The position numbers were made by a program, and so were the translations under genes. A stretch of DNA of 64,000 nucleotides from Schistosoma haematobium (lineage: Eukaryota > Platyhelminthes > Trematoda > Strigeidida > Schistosomatidae): assembly GCF_000699445.3 (NCBI RefSeq), contig NC_067199.1:33464902-33528901 (forward strand). Direction: 5' to 3'. The notes beneath the pieces are model-generated. The model had not been told where the DNA came from and made no database searches. It worked only from the letters and a program-made list of their open reading frames with translations. Of this stretch, positions 13,145 to 24,585 are shown one piece after another. The stretch's first letter is position 1, and each line of letters starts with the position of its first letter.

Positions 13145-15690
13145 ATAAATTAAATTAATTGGGAGTATACCAATATTTCATGGTGAATTCAAGATGTATT
13201 TAAATCGTTTAAATTTCTATTTTCACTATTTATATTTATTTATGTACATAGAAGCTGGTAAAAGCTTTGTATTCATGTTTTGTCAAGCAAGAATGATGAC
13301 TTACTTTTTTTAAAATTATTGGTTATTAATGAAATGCAGGATGTTGGTTTCTTATTATTTGTGATTTGTTCCAGTATTGATATTCATATTGAAGCCTCCA
13401 CCTCATTATATTTTAATCTAAACAGTAGACATTATTACGGCATTTTTATGGTTCAAATATTCAGACAGAAACTGATCGAAATCGGTTTGAATATGCCTAG
13501 TAATAGGTACTGTTTTATTTTAATCTTATCAGTCATTCATTTGATTTTTAAAAAAATATGAAAGTAAATTCACTTTGTATACATATTATTAAGTGAAGTA
13601 GTTGGAAGGCATCACCTAGGAACCTTGAACTTAGGTTTCATGCTAGTTGGTACTTGTCAGCAAAGTATACATATAGAATCTTGAGAGATCTAATGGTCCA
13701 TGTGAGATGTAAATCTATATTACTCAATTTTATAGTATGAAACGTTGCCATTAACTCATTTAGTCTACGACTGGTCGAAACAAATCTTATGATCAAATGA
13801 AATACAAGCCATGATGGAATGCAATCAATCGTATTCTGTCTTAGATAAGGAGTGAATAAACATTTCATTGGTTAATACTCAGTGATCAATAAGTGTGGTG
13901 AATAAGTAAATATATATGTAATCATAGAATTAATTGTTTATGGTTATTGAATGCATAAAAATTATTTATTCATAGATGAAACATAATTCTCTGGTTAAGT
14001 ACTGAATCTTAATTATTGATCTGTCCCACAATAATCCAAATGTCTACAGTATTCAACATGTCACATTATTATACTTCGTAGGGATGGACTGCAATTTTGA
14101 CAACTGTTGTTGTCATAAGGTGATATCGATATGGGTCTTGGATAAAAACCGCCAAAGAGTTACATTTCAATATGAAACAGCTGTCTAATACTCTTTAATT
14201 TTCGATAATTATTCAACTAGTTTCAGTTAGTAATAAAAATCATCTTCCAACTATGGGTGTCTGTACATGAAATGCACTTCATTAAATTTCGAATAATGTT
14301 AGAATATGATGAATTCATTATATTTCGTTGTTTTCTATTCGGCAATATACAAGCTAATAAGTTAACTTATTTCCAATTAATAATGCCTCCAACTCTCTAT
14401 ATTAATCTACATGAGCATGGGAAAGCATGCACATAGAAAGGGCAGAACGACGAAGATCTAGGAGTTTTTGTTAGCCTTATTTGTGTGAACATATGCTATT
14501 GCGGACTAAATGGTCTTTGAAGTTCGACAGCACGATACCTACTTGAGATGTGATATAAAGTGGATTCAAAATAACCTATTCACAGAGGCCATAGAGATTA
14601 GGTGGCATTAATCTGACTTTTACATTCAAAAACAATACGTGGTTAATATTCGTTTGACCTCGTAGTTGAAGCATATTAACTTCTTTTTTTCATTTATTTT
14701 CTTCAGTTAATTATTATCACAATTGAATGTGTTTAACTCAGACTCATGTTTTTGGATCAAACCTCCTAGGTTTTGTTATATAATGTAGTAGAAAAATTAT
14801 CCTAAGTGTCCTAGTGCTTTCATTCTAAGCATTAATGAAAAACCGTGTTAAAACTTTGATTTTTTGACTATATTTTATCCCAATTAACTTGTTCTTTATT
14901 TGTGCACAGTTCATTTCTTTACATTCCACATTAAAAGTTTGAATTATATAAATAAACTTATCAACTTGCATGTAGCTGAACAGAAAACAATGAAATGCAA
15001 TGAATTCGTCGTATTCTGCAAGTTATTTCATTCTTGTTTGGCTTAAAATTGTGAAGGAAACGAATAGCATGAAACTACATTAAATAATAATCATATGTTT
15101 ACTACTAACTAGCTCCCAAATAAATTTTCAAAATTTAGTTTGAAACCGCTGTCACTCAATTCTGTCAAGTCGTTACTGAGACGGTCTTGATACTACTGAT
15201 TAAGCATTGGGCAATATATCCTTGAATGAATGAGTTTGAAAATGTTAATCATGGGATTTCTTCTCGGTAATCTATGAGCGTATCGTGTCCACTGTCTACA
15301 TAGAAATTTTCGGCATGATATTATATAGGGTCATGAGTGCACACTCCTTTGGAATTTCAAATTTGGATTTTAAAAATAGTTATTCAGTGCTTCGTAATTA
15401 TTTAGATAACGCAATGAGATGATGAAGTTTATCAAAACCATGTTTTGCGTTTTGCATGACAAGACATTGATGTACGGAAAATATGAGGTCGAACTAAACA
15501 AACTGGTAGGTAAGAAAAACATGTAATCAGAAAAAGCATGATAAATTACAGTGCTCTGGAAATTAAACCAATACCACCCCGGCACATTCAGTTTAAGCAC
15601 TAATTGGTGTTAAGCACAAAGAAGGGAAGGTTCAAACTTTTGTATGATTAAGGCTTCAACAAACCTAAGTGTTAGCCCTGCACAATATTT
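13145..15690. other. AT-rich noncoding sequence
   Basis: A modest open frame at 13280-13561 shows no recognisable domain. An acceptor-like AG at 13250-13251 could lead into a short terminal exon of the TPGS1-like gene. Otherwise nothing supportable. Confidence 0.35.
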
Positions 15691-15699
15691 TACAAGTCA

Positions 15700-16260
15700 G
15701 TCACTTCACATGTCTTGAGAGTTTCGTCAGTTCTGTCAAGTTGGTGTCTGACAAAATCTCGATGAAGATTCAAAAAGCTCAAATGAGTCTACCCATGGTG
15801 CGGGCAGGTTATCTATTAGTTAACGTAAGGGTGAGTTTATTGCATATCAATGCGCTGTGTGTTACTTTACAGTTAAGAAACATAGCTAAAGAAGATGGAA
15901 GACATGGATGGGGTACAGGATATTGATTATAGGTGTCTTCAAAGTACTTCTTGTGTATGGTCGAATAACTATGCAAGCAATGCTGTTGTTAAGCATTTGG
16001 CACTAAACAAGTATTGTTGATCGGTTGAAAAGTTATTAGAGTTTCATCAACTGAAGTGGATGAGACATAATTTTAGTCGGTGCTATGATGTAAAGTTTTA
16101 GCTTTAGTGAGGATAAAACTGAAGGGGTCAAATTAAGATATGACATCAGTTCGTGGAATTACTGACTGCTGGACTGAGCAATATTGGTTGGAGTCTTCGT
16201 GATAACCTTAGTCAGTGATCAGAGACATTAAGTAACGCTTCTCAGAATTAGTAATACTGG
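15700..16260 (+). mobile_element. Decayed RTE family 2 fragment
   Basis: The + strand, read through several frameshifts and stops, follows the C-terminal part of the family-2 reverse transcriptase ORF: LVSDKISMKIQKAQ near the start, then weaker matches to the LYGSETW and HRLRWLAHVLRM regions. No intact catalytic region; dead. Confidence 0.6.
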
Positions 16261-16822
16261 TGCATAAACGTTCACTCCCTATCTTCCTTTGGATATTGAG
16301 CTTTAATATTTTGTCATAATTTTTAATTCATCTATTCTTTTTCTCATTATCATGATCAATGTTTAGCCTTTCTCACTATCATTGATTCACCATGATATCA
16401 ATGATTTTTTCTGTTCATCTTATCATTTTCTTAGTGTGGTCATAATGCAGTATAACAAATTGGGCTGGTGCATTTTGTGCCCAGCTCTATTTTGGTTACG
16501 GCTGTGTATGCAACATATTAATCAGTTATTGTTGTTTAGTTCAAGCTAATTTTTATGTATCATTGTTTGTGTGATTATGAGTTATGTATTGGCATAATAT
16601 GTAGTACCAGAGTGATTAATTTTTAAGTTTACTTAACAAGTATAAAAAAAACAATTGTTTATTTGACTTTAATTACTAACAATTACAGCAAACAATTATT
16701 TGTGCTCTTCTGAAGTAGTCCTATTCAAATACCAGCATAAGTTTGTTTAAGCACTATTTAAGTAGTTAGTTGTTATTTTCATTTTTCCATCATACCTTAA
16801 TATTCATTCTCCATCTTCAATG

Positions 16823-16824
<2 letters not shown>

Positions 16825-16870
<46 letters not shown>
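16825..16870. repeat. (AAT)n microsatellite
   Basis: Uninterrupted TAA/AAT trinucleotides. Confidence 0.95.
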
Positions 16871-16871
<1 letters not shown>

Positions 16872-17068
16872 CAAGCTGACTGAATACAGTTTATTTCTTG
16901 AGATGAATATTGTGAAAGATTAAAATTGATTTTGTGTTCACTTGTCATTCACTCCTCTATATAACTACAAAATTCAAACGTGCATTAATTCAGTTGTGTA
17001 TAACACATAGATTTACATCAGTTACAAATGCAGTTAAATTTGTTTTATCAAATGGAATTACACTGATA

Positions 17069-20000
17069 CTTACCTACGCCTGTTACCCCTCGCGAAGGAG
17101 CATAGGCTGCCCACCAACATTTTCGATTGAACTATGTTTTAGGCAATCCTTCCCACATGCTATTCATTCTTTTCATGTCTGTTTCCAATTCCGAACTCAG
17201 TGTGTTCTTTGGCCTTCCTCTCTTTTGTTTTTTTTTCAGAATTCTAAGTTAGCGCTTGCTTCGTGATGCAGTTTGATTATTTCTTCAATGTGTGTCTTAT
17301 CAACTTCCAACGTCTTTTCCTAATTTTCTCTTCAGCTGGAAGCTAGTTTGTTCTATCCCACAGTAGACTGTTGCCGAAGGTTTCCGGTCAATGGTCATTG
17401 AGAATCTTTTGTAGATAACTGTTTATATACCTGCACATTTTGGTGATGGTTGTGGTGGTTCTCCAAGTTTCAACTCCATACAGTAGAGCTGTCTTGACGT
17501 CCGTAGTGAAGATTATGACTTTGATATTGGCTGACATTTGTTTTGAGTTCCATATGTTCTTCACTTGTAGGAATGATGCTCTTGTTTTGCCAATCCCCGC
17601 CTTTACGTTTGTATCGGATTCTCCTAGTTCATCAACGATGCTACCCAGGTACGTGAAACTTCCACTTCTTCCAGAGTTTCCCCATCACTTGTGATTGCGT
17701 TGGTGTTCTTCTCGTTGCATTTGAGGATCTTGGTTTTTCCTTTGTGTGTGTTGGGGCCTACTGATGCTAAGGCCGTTGCTACACTAGTTGTCTTCATCTA
17801 CACTTGTCCATGTGTATAGGATAGAAGGGCTAGGTAATCTGCAAAGTTCAAATACAATTGATTCCGAGCTGTTCATTGTATTCCGTGCTTCCCCTCATAT
17901 GTGGAGGTCCTCATAATCCAGTCAACCACCAGGAAAAAGAAAAATGGGAGAGAGTAAGCAGCCTTGTCTAACTCGAGTTCTCACTTGGAATGAGTCTGTC
18001 AGCTGTCCTCCATGCATGACTTTGTTTTGTAATACGTCGTATGAATTCCGTGCGATGTCGACGAGCATCTTAGGTACATCAGAGTGTCAAAGAAGGTTCC
18101 ATAAGGTTCTCCTATCCACACTATCAAACGCTTTCTCATATTCATGGACGTTAATGCGTAGTGACGAATCCCATTCAATTAATTGTTCAACGATGATCCG
18201 TAGTGTGGCGATTTGGTTTGTGCGCGATCGATTCTTACGGAGTCCGGTCTGTTGATCTCGATGTTGGGAGTCTACTGAATCTTTCATGTGCTTCAGTATC
18301 AATCTGTTGAAAACTTTTGCTGGTACTGGCAGTAGTGTGGTGCCTCAATAGTTCTCACACTTGCTCAGCTTTCCTTTCTTTGGTATCTTAATGAGATACA
18401 CTTCTTTTCAACCTGTCGGAACTTGTTCCCTCTCCCGAATCTTCCTGAGTAGGACGTGGAGTATCTGTGGAATTATGGTCTACTTCGATATTGCTACTGC
18501 TCTAATAATAGATCTAATCCTAAAATTGTAGATTTGTCATGATGTAACTGCCTAATCTATAAGATCTTACTTGGAATTCACGTCATTGTCTACACCAACT
18601 CATCGCATAGTAGCAATCATCAATATATGATGAAGAACAAGCTTAGGCTAGAGATAGAACAATATATTCAATATCAATAAAAGATATAAGACAACACCCA
18701 AGAGTGACCACGCCTGCAAGGCCGAGCAACGCCATCCGATTGATCAATTAATTGAATTTATTCTTCCCTCCTTCTCCATCCTTGTGTTTTTCTCCGTGTT
18801 AAATGCTGAATATCTATTTTCTAAGTTGTCTCGTGTTCAAGCTTGAGGATTTTGTGGCTAGGACCCAATGCCATTACATATCTTCGCAGTTACTTGTATG
18901 TGTGATTTCAGTGTTTTGGCCAGAATATTGTCAGGTCCAACCGCTTTCCAACACTTGATTTGTCTGACGGTCATCCTGATTTCTTTAATCGTCAGTGGAG
19001 TGACATCTATAGGAAGGTCTGTGTGTGCTGCCTAGATATCCACTGGATTCAATGTGGCTGATCTATTAAGGAGGCCTCGAAGTATTCTACACATCTGCTT
19101 CTTTGTTCTTGAATATCAGTGATTGTCTTTCGTTCCCCGTTCTTGACTGATTTCTCTGGTTTATAATACCTCTCTGCTAGTTTCATCTTCGTATTATATA
19201 GATGTTTCATATTTCCTTTTATTGAAGCGTTTTCGGCTGTCATTGCCGGCCCTTTCAGGTATTTCTACTTGTCGGCCCTAATGCTCTATTTGACTCGTTT
19301 GTTTGTTTCAGTGCATTTGGCTTGTGTCTTGACTTTCTCTGCCCTTTTTCGGTTGTTGTTGATTGCTTTCTTCGTATTCTTCCCTTCTTAAATCTTTCCC
19401 CGGGTTTCAACAGAGATCCATTCCTTATGATGATGCCCCTGAAGCCCAGAACCTCGTGGTACGTTGGAGTTAGTTGTTGTTTGATTCCCCTCCAGTTGTC
19501 CTTCATAGCAGATTCCTCTTTTTCCAGCACATCATGTGATGCTTGGAACCTTTTGTTGAGAGTTATCCTGAATCCGTTGAGCTTGTATTTCAAAGGAAGG
19601 CTCTATTGAATCTTTGTAATGCTGCTCTCCTAGTTGTCCAGTACTTCTTCAGCTTTGGTTTCATTTCAGGCACAACCAGGTGATGATCTGAAGCTGTGCT
19701 AGTTCCTCTCCTTATTCTCTCGTCTTCCGATGACCTAATGAATTTTTTACTGATGGATATATGATCTATCTGGTTCTCTGTAGTGTGACACTGTGAGACC
19801 CATCTAGCTTTGTGTATGCTTTTGTTGAGGAATATAGTGCCATTTATAACCATTTTTTAAAAAACATAAATTTGTGAATCTGTCGCAACTCTCATTTCTT
19901 TCTCTCAGTCCATGTCGTCCCACTATATCTTCATAACCGTTTTTGTCTATCCTGACTTTGGCGTTTAGGTCTCCTATTAGGATGGTCATGTCCTTTCCTG

Positions 20001-20592
20001 ATCACTACGCTATGATCAATTTCAGCCTTTCATAAAACTGTTCTTCATCGTCTTCATTGCTTTTACTAGTTGGTGCATAACATAGAATAACATTCATTGT
20101 GGTCCCCCTTCTTTGTTCTGAATGATGTTTTGATTATTATAGATCCATGAGATTCCTATCCTATAAGCGCATTACGTGCTTCTGTGGACAACATCAGAGC
20201 AAATCTCTGAGTGTGCGGAGCATTTTCTTCTTCATGATCAGAGTACAGCAGCATCCCTTCCGAATCTATCCTTTTTTATCCACCTTGGGTCCAATTTGTT
20301 TCACTGATTCAGATCACCATCAAGTTGTATCTCCTCATTTCCGTAACTGTTTGACTGGCCCTCGCGGTCTCGCATATTGTTTCTCTGGTTGTTAGAGGGA
20401 GCATCTTTGACTTCCGATGAATCTCGATTTTATCAATAAGAAGTCATAATTCTCCTGAATGAAGATCCTTCAACTCGAGGTCAGGATATGAATGGTTTGA
20501 ACTGTTTGTAGAAAAGTTGTTTTCTACGTGGTGGGGTTGCTGAATCCACGCCCAACACCCTTCGTTTACCCGAGCTTACGACTGACGGAGTT
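17069..20592 (-). mobile_element. RTE family 1 retrotransposon, near full-length decayed copy B
   Basis: The sequence runs parallel to copy D (24586-27799) from the 3' tail to the 5' end. It has endonuclease pieces (TILIGDLNAKV near 19950-19989), a linker region, and reverse transcriptase pieces (EYEKAFDSVDRRTLW at 18087-18302), all on the - strand and all broken by frameshifts and stops. A near-perfect 13-bp target duplication (AATTACACTGATA at 17056-17068, AATTAAACTGATA at 20593-20605, one mismatch) fixes both ends. A roughly 415-bp insertion interrupts it at 18475-18890. More diverged than copy D, so probably older. Confidence 0.88.
18475..18890. mobile_element. Unclassified insertion inside RTE copy B
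   Basis: Compared with copies D and E, this stretch has no counterpart: the RTE sequence stops after the EEQVP-to-LL region and resumes before the block corresponding to 26010-26040. It contains no long frame and no terminal inverted repeat that I can see. It could be a short mobile element or local shuffling. Confidence 0.45.
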
Positions 20593-20605
20593 AATTAAAC
20601 TGATA

Positions 20606-23178
20606 TATACAGGACATTGAATGATTACAAGTGACTACTGTTAATATACTTATATAAGTTAAACTAATTACTTTGTGAACTAGGTAATATGGAAGTGTTG
20701 CACTGCAGGATTTCCAGAAGTTTTTTGATTATGGTGAGTTCACAGATAATCATTTTGAAACTGATTGATTACTCTGTAATCTTGTCTAATTTTTAAAACT
20801 GACAGATGTCTCCTATCAGTCATGGTGTAACGGGACCACTAGGTTAAGTGAATTGAAATCATAGTGCACTTTGTTTAATATAAAGTGATTAGAGCCTATC
20901 GGTAGAAATTTTTGACTTATGTTTCTTGTCAACTGGTAATTATCAGTAATAGCGAACCTTCAAACTTGAGAAAACTGATGTTATCTATAGTAATCAAAAA
21001 TGCATCATCCAGTCTCATAGTCATAGACTTTACCATGGGAGTGTTTGTACAAACATTGGCCTCATGTAAGACTTGGATGTTTAAAATAACTACTAACGTT
21101 TGCCATATATTCTAGCCCATAGTGATCATCCATCCTTAACTAATTAAATAAATATTTCATACAAACAACCTGTTAATAACCTTTAAAGTGTTGTACGGGA
21201 AATAAACGATACATTTCACTGAAGCGTCTATGTCGTCGCTTGACTCATTTAGAAAATAATTTCTTTTCTCTTAAACATAATTAATGTTACTTTTTATTAT
21301 TAGCCATTTAATGTTATTCATGAAATCATTAGTAAGCTCTTACATTGATTAGTGGTTATATATTTCACGTTAACAATTATGTAAATACTATTGATACAAG
21401 ATTGAATATACACACTTGTTAGTAACCATCTACTAATTTTGAACAATGGAAGATTTGATAAAAACTATTGGTTATTTAACTGTTATGCTTTTAGAGGTTA
21501 ATTCAATTTGTAGATGTTTCTGACCACGAAATTATATCATTTGGAAAATTTAGTAGCGATCTGAGAGCACATGATTAGTATTTTGAGAAGGGTTCCCAGC
21601 ATTTTTAATAGAACACTATGATCTGCGAGTTTACACAAGTCGATGCTAGTGTAGTGAACAGAACATGGGTGGGGACAATCGAATGTATTTAACAAAAAAT
21701 TACAGGACTTGTTGATAAAATCTAACATCCATAAAGTAAATGCTTAGTTTGCAAAATGTCCACCAATTGTCTTAAAATAACTCAGACTTCATTGTTCTTG
21801 CATTTTCATACAAATTGTATTTTGTTTCCATTCTTTACTGTTCGATCATCTTGTCTCTCTGCTGCCACACCTTCTGTTCACGACTAACATCATATACTAC
21901 TTATGTCAATATAAGTAGCACACACCATACAAGTACTATTGTCATTTATAAGTAATATTGAATGAAATTAGTATCTAATTGTAAAATAACTGAAGTCAAA
22001 CGTGTGTAAACTTTTAGTTTCCAATATCACTGACTGATTGATATCATGTTCGTTGCAAAATTTAGAAGTATTTGGGTTTGACACAAAATAAGGTCTCATG
22101 TGTATGTGTTTACTACTAAAAAGTTCTATAGACTAGAACGAAACAACCATTTATTAATTTCTGTTTTCTCATAAATCTAAACATTCTTTCAAAAAGCATA
22201 ATCTCATTCGAGTTTTTTTTGGAATCATAGTTCATTTGTTTCAATCTACTAATTACAACCATTTTATGTTAATATAGCATAATATGCTATATCCTAGCGA
22301 AGGTTAAATTACGAGTAACTTCTGAGAGCTAATAGCGGACTAATATTATCTATATATTCTTTATAGTATAACTATTCAGTAATTCGATTATGTATATTTA
22401 TATTTCCCTTAATATAAGCTTCATTTATGCCTAGAATTTATCATTATACGATTTACTGTTCTTAAGTTATATTCAGTTTATTAATTACAGTCTCCCACGT
22501 TCACAGCAACTTTTTGGCATGATCTTGTATAAATGTTATTTCCTGTTTTGTGGTGCTATACCGTCTGTTTGGTTGATATATAAACCAAGTATATTTGAAA
22601 TAAATGATTCTCATAACAGGAACTGTTATCGGTGTGTTGAACTCAATTGGATGGGCTAGGTTAGTAAAGGACCAATAAGGACATTAAGCTGATCAGACCG
22701 GTTGAACGTCATTGGTTTAGTACAATACAAGTCATATTTTGATTGGCGAATAAATTACATGATAACTAGCCGGAATTATAATCACAATTTAATCCCACAT
22801 CTCTAATTATCTATAATTACCTTTAATTATTAAATTTATAATATTCAATAATGTACAATGTATCACTTCAATTTTAATATAAACAGGAAGTTATTTAACA
22901 AATAAGAATAGACTAAAACATTTATAATTACAGTATAAAATGTAATGAATCACTATATGGTAGTTTTTAACTTAGAAAAAAGTGAACAAACGAATATACA
23001 TATAAGAAATTTGTATGTTATTCAAATCTATCACAGTATAAGGAACATGGGAAGCTATTACAACATTAACTGAAAATGTTATTGTTGTATTGGATTAAAG
23101 TTAGTAAATGTAAGAATTTCTATGTTCTATTCTCAACAATAATATAAACTATCAACTGTTCAATATCTTACCAGTATT
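20606..23178. other. AT-rich noncoding sequence
   Basis: No coding exon seen. Around 21740-21935 there is a pyrimidine-rich stretch ending in ATATACTACTTATGTC that resembles 46660-46870, probably an old dispersed repeat. Confidence 0.4.
21740..21935 (+). repeat. Possible dispersed repeat R3
   Basis: Shares order of motifs with 46660-46870 (TTTGCAAAAT start, CAGACTT, pyrimidine-rich middle, ATATACTACTTATGTC end), and more weakly with about 5787-5960. No protein frame. By-eye similarity only. Confidence 0.35.
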
Positions 23179-23189
23179 AATTAGATACT

Positions 23190-23708
23190 TATTATTTATT
23201 TACTTACTTACGCCTGTTACTCCCAATGGAGCATAGAATGCCGACCAGCATTCTCCAACCCACTCTGTCCCTGGGCCTTCCTTTTCAGTTCTGTCCAATT
23301 TTTGTTCATTTTTTTCAAGTCTGTCTCCATTTCTTGGCGTAATGTGTTCTTTGCTATTCCTCTTCTCCTTTGGCCTTGAGGATTCCATGTGAGGGCTTGC
23401 CTTGTGACATAGTTGAGTGCTTTCGCCAATGTATGATCTATCGACTTCCAGCGCTTCTTCCTGATTTCTTCCTCCGCTGGGATCTGGTTTGTTCTCTCCC
23501 ACAGTACGTTGTTGCTAATAGTTTCTGGCCAACGGATCCTAAGTGTTTTGCGTAGACAACTGTTAATAAACACTTGTATTTTCTGGATACAAATGTCAAG
23601 ACAGTTCTACTGAAAATTCTGACCTTGGTGTTGGTTGACAGTTGTTTTGAGTTCCAGATGTTCTTCAGTTGTAGATATGCTGCTCTTGCTTTGCCGATCC
23701 GCGCCTTC
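23190..23708 (-). mobile_element. RTE family 1 retrotransposon, 5'-truncated copy C with microinversion
   Basis: A short - strand copy of the family-1 3' end, close in sequence to copy A. An exact 11-bp target duplication AATTAGATACT flanks it (23179-23189 and 23709-23719). The tail is TAAG/TAAA-type. Compared with copy A, about 40 bp are missing and the next 23 bp (23589-23611) are the exact reverse complement of 7350-7372 in copy A. The coding frame is therefore broken. Confidence 0.92.
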
Positions 23709-24204
23709 AATTAGATACTCATGCTTAAAATTAATTTTACTAAAACATAAATAAATTATAATTTGATTGTGAGTAATAATAGAATTCAAGAGTTGTGTTT
23801 CATCCTAACTATAACTTGTCACTTAGCTGTATATACATCTGTTTGTTGATTTTTACTTTGAGAATTTAATTTGTTAACTTACGTTTCAAATATTGATTCA
23901 TTATCCCTTAAGCTATTGAGTTCGAATGGCTATTAGATTGTTAAACAGGTATATTACTAACCGAATAAAATGAAATCATGTGATGAAATAAGAACATCAA
24001 GATAATACTCACAGGATGAACATATCCCAATAGAGAGCACTTAATTAAAGTCGTTAAAGTCGATAACAATATCAAAAACAAACCATTGTTTATAGTATAC
24101 TGGATATATTCTGAAACGACTTCTATATAGTGCAATAGAAGATTACTAACAGCATCTATGAAACATTTGTAATAGCTTTATGTTAATAAAGATAAATTTA
24201 GAAT

Positions 24205-24500
24205 TGATGAACGTCAGGGTGATTGGAGGTAGTCGTTGGGAGATATTGATTTATGCTTTCTGCTAGTCGGCACACCCCAGTAAGGCTTAAGTGAAATCTT
24301 GACGGAATTGTTTTACTCGTACATGCGTCACTCTGGTTCACAGTCAACTGTTGCCTCTAAGCTATTAGGGTATAGAATGTCAAGTCATTCAGACAAGTGA
24401 CTACATTCCAGCTTAATCGATATCATTGAGTCAGTACTAAAGGACTAAACAAAAACATGATATTGTTCAGTACTCAGTGATTAATCAATTGTAAACTGCC
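24205..24500 (+). repeat. Interspersed repeat, unclassified family R2
   Basis: Second member of the family at 11180-11460, in the same orientation; see the shared GCTTTCTGCTAGTCGGCAC-like block and the tail around 24440-24495. A third, weaker match may lie on the other strand at about 35085-35345. Confidence 0.45.
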
Positions 24501-24571
24501 GAAAAACTCAGATTGGGACTAGCTGAATTTTGATCACTTCCTGAATTTTTATTCCTTTTCAGACCGATATC

Positions 24572-24585
24572 TGTGTACGATAAAA
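24572..24585. repeat. Target-site duplication, left copy
   Basis: TGTGTACGATAAAA, identical to 27800-27813, flanking RTE copy D. Confidence 0.95.

Noticed and set aside
16825..16870. Trinucleotide and dinucleotide runs as possible CRISPR-like arrays
   Set aside because: Simple tandem repeats without spacers, in a eukaryotic genome.
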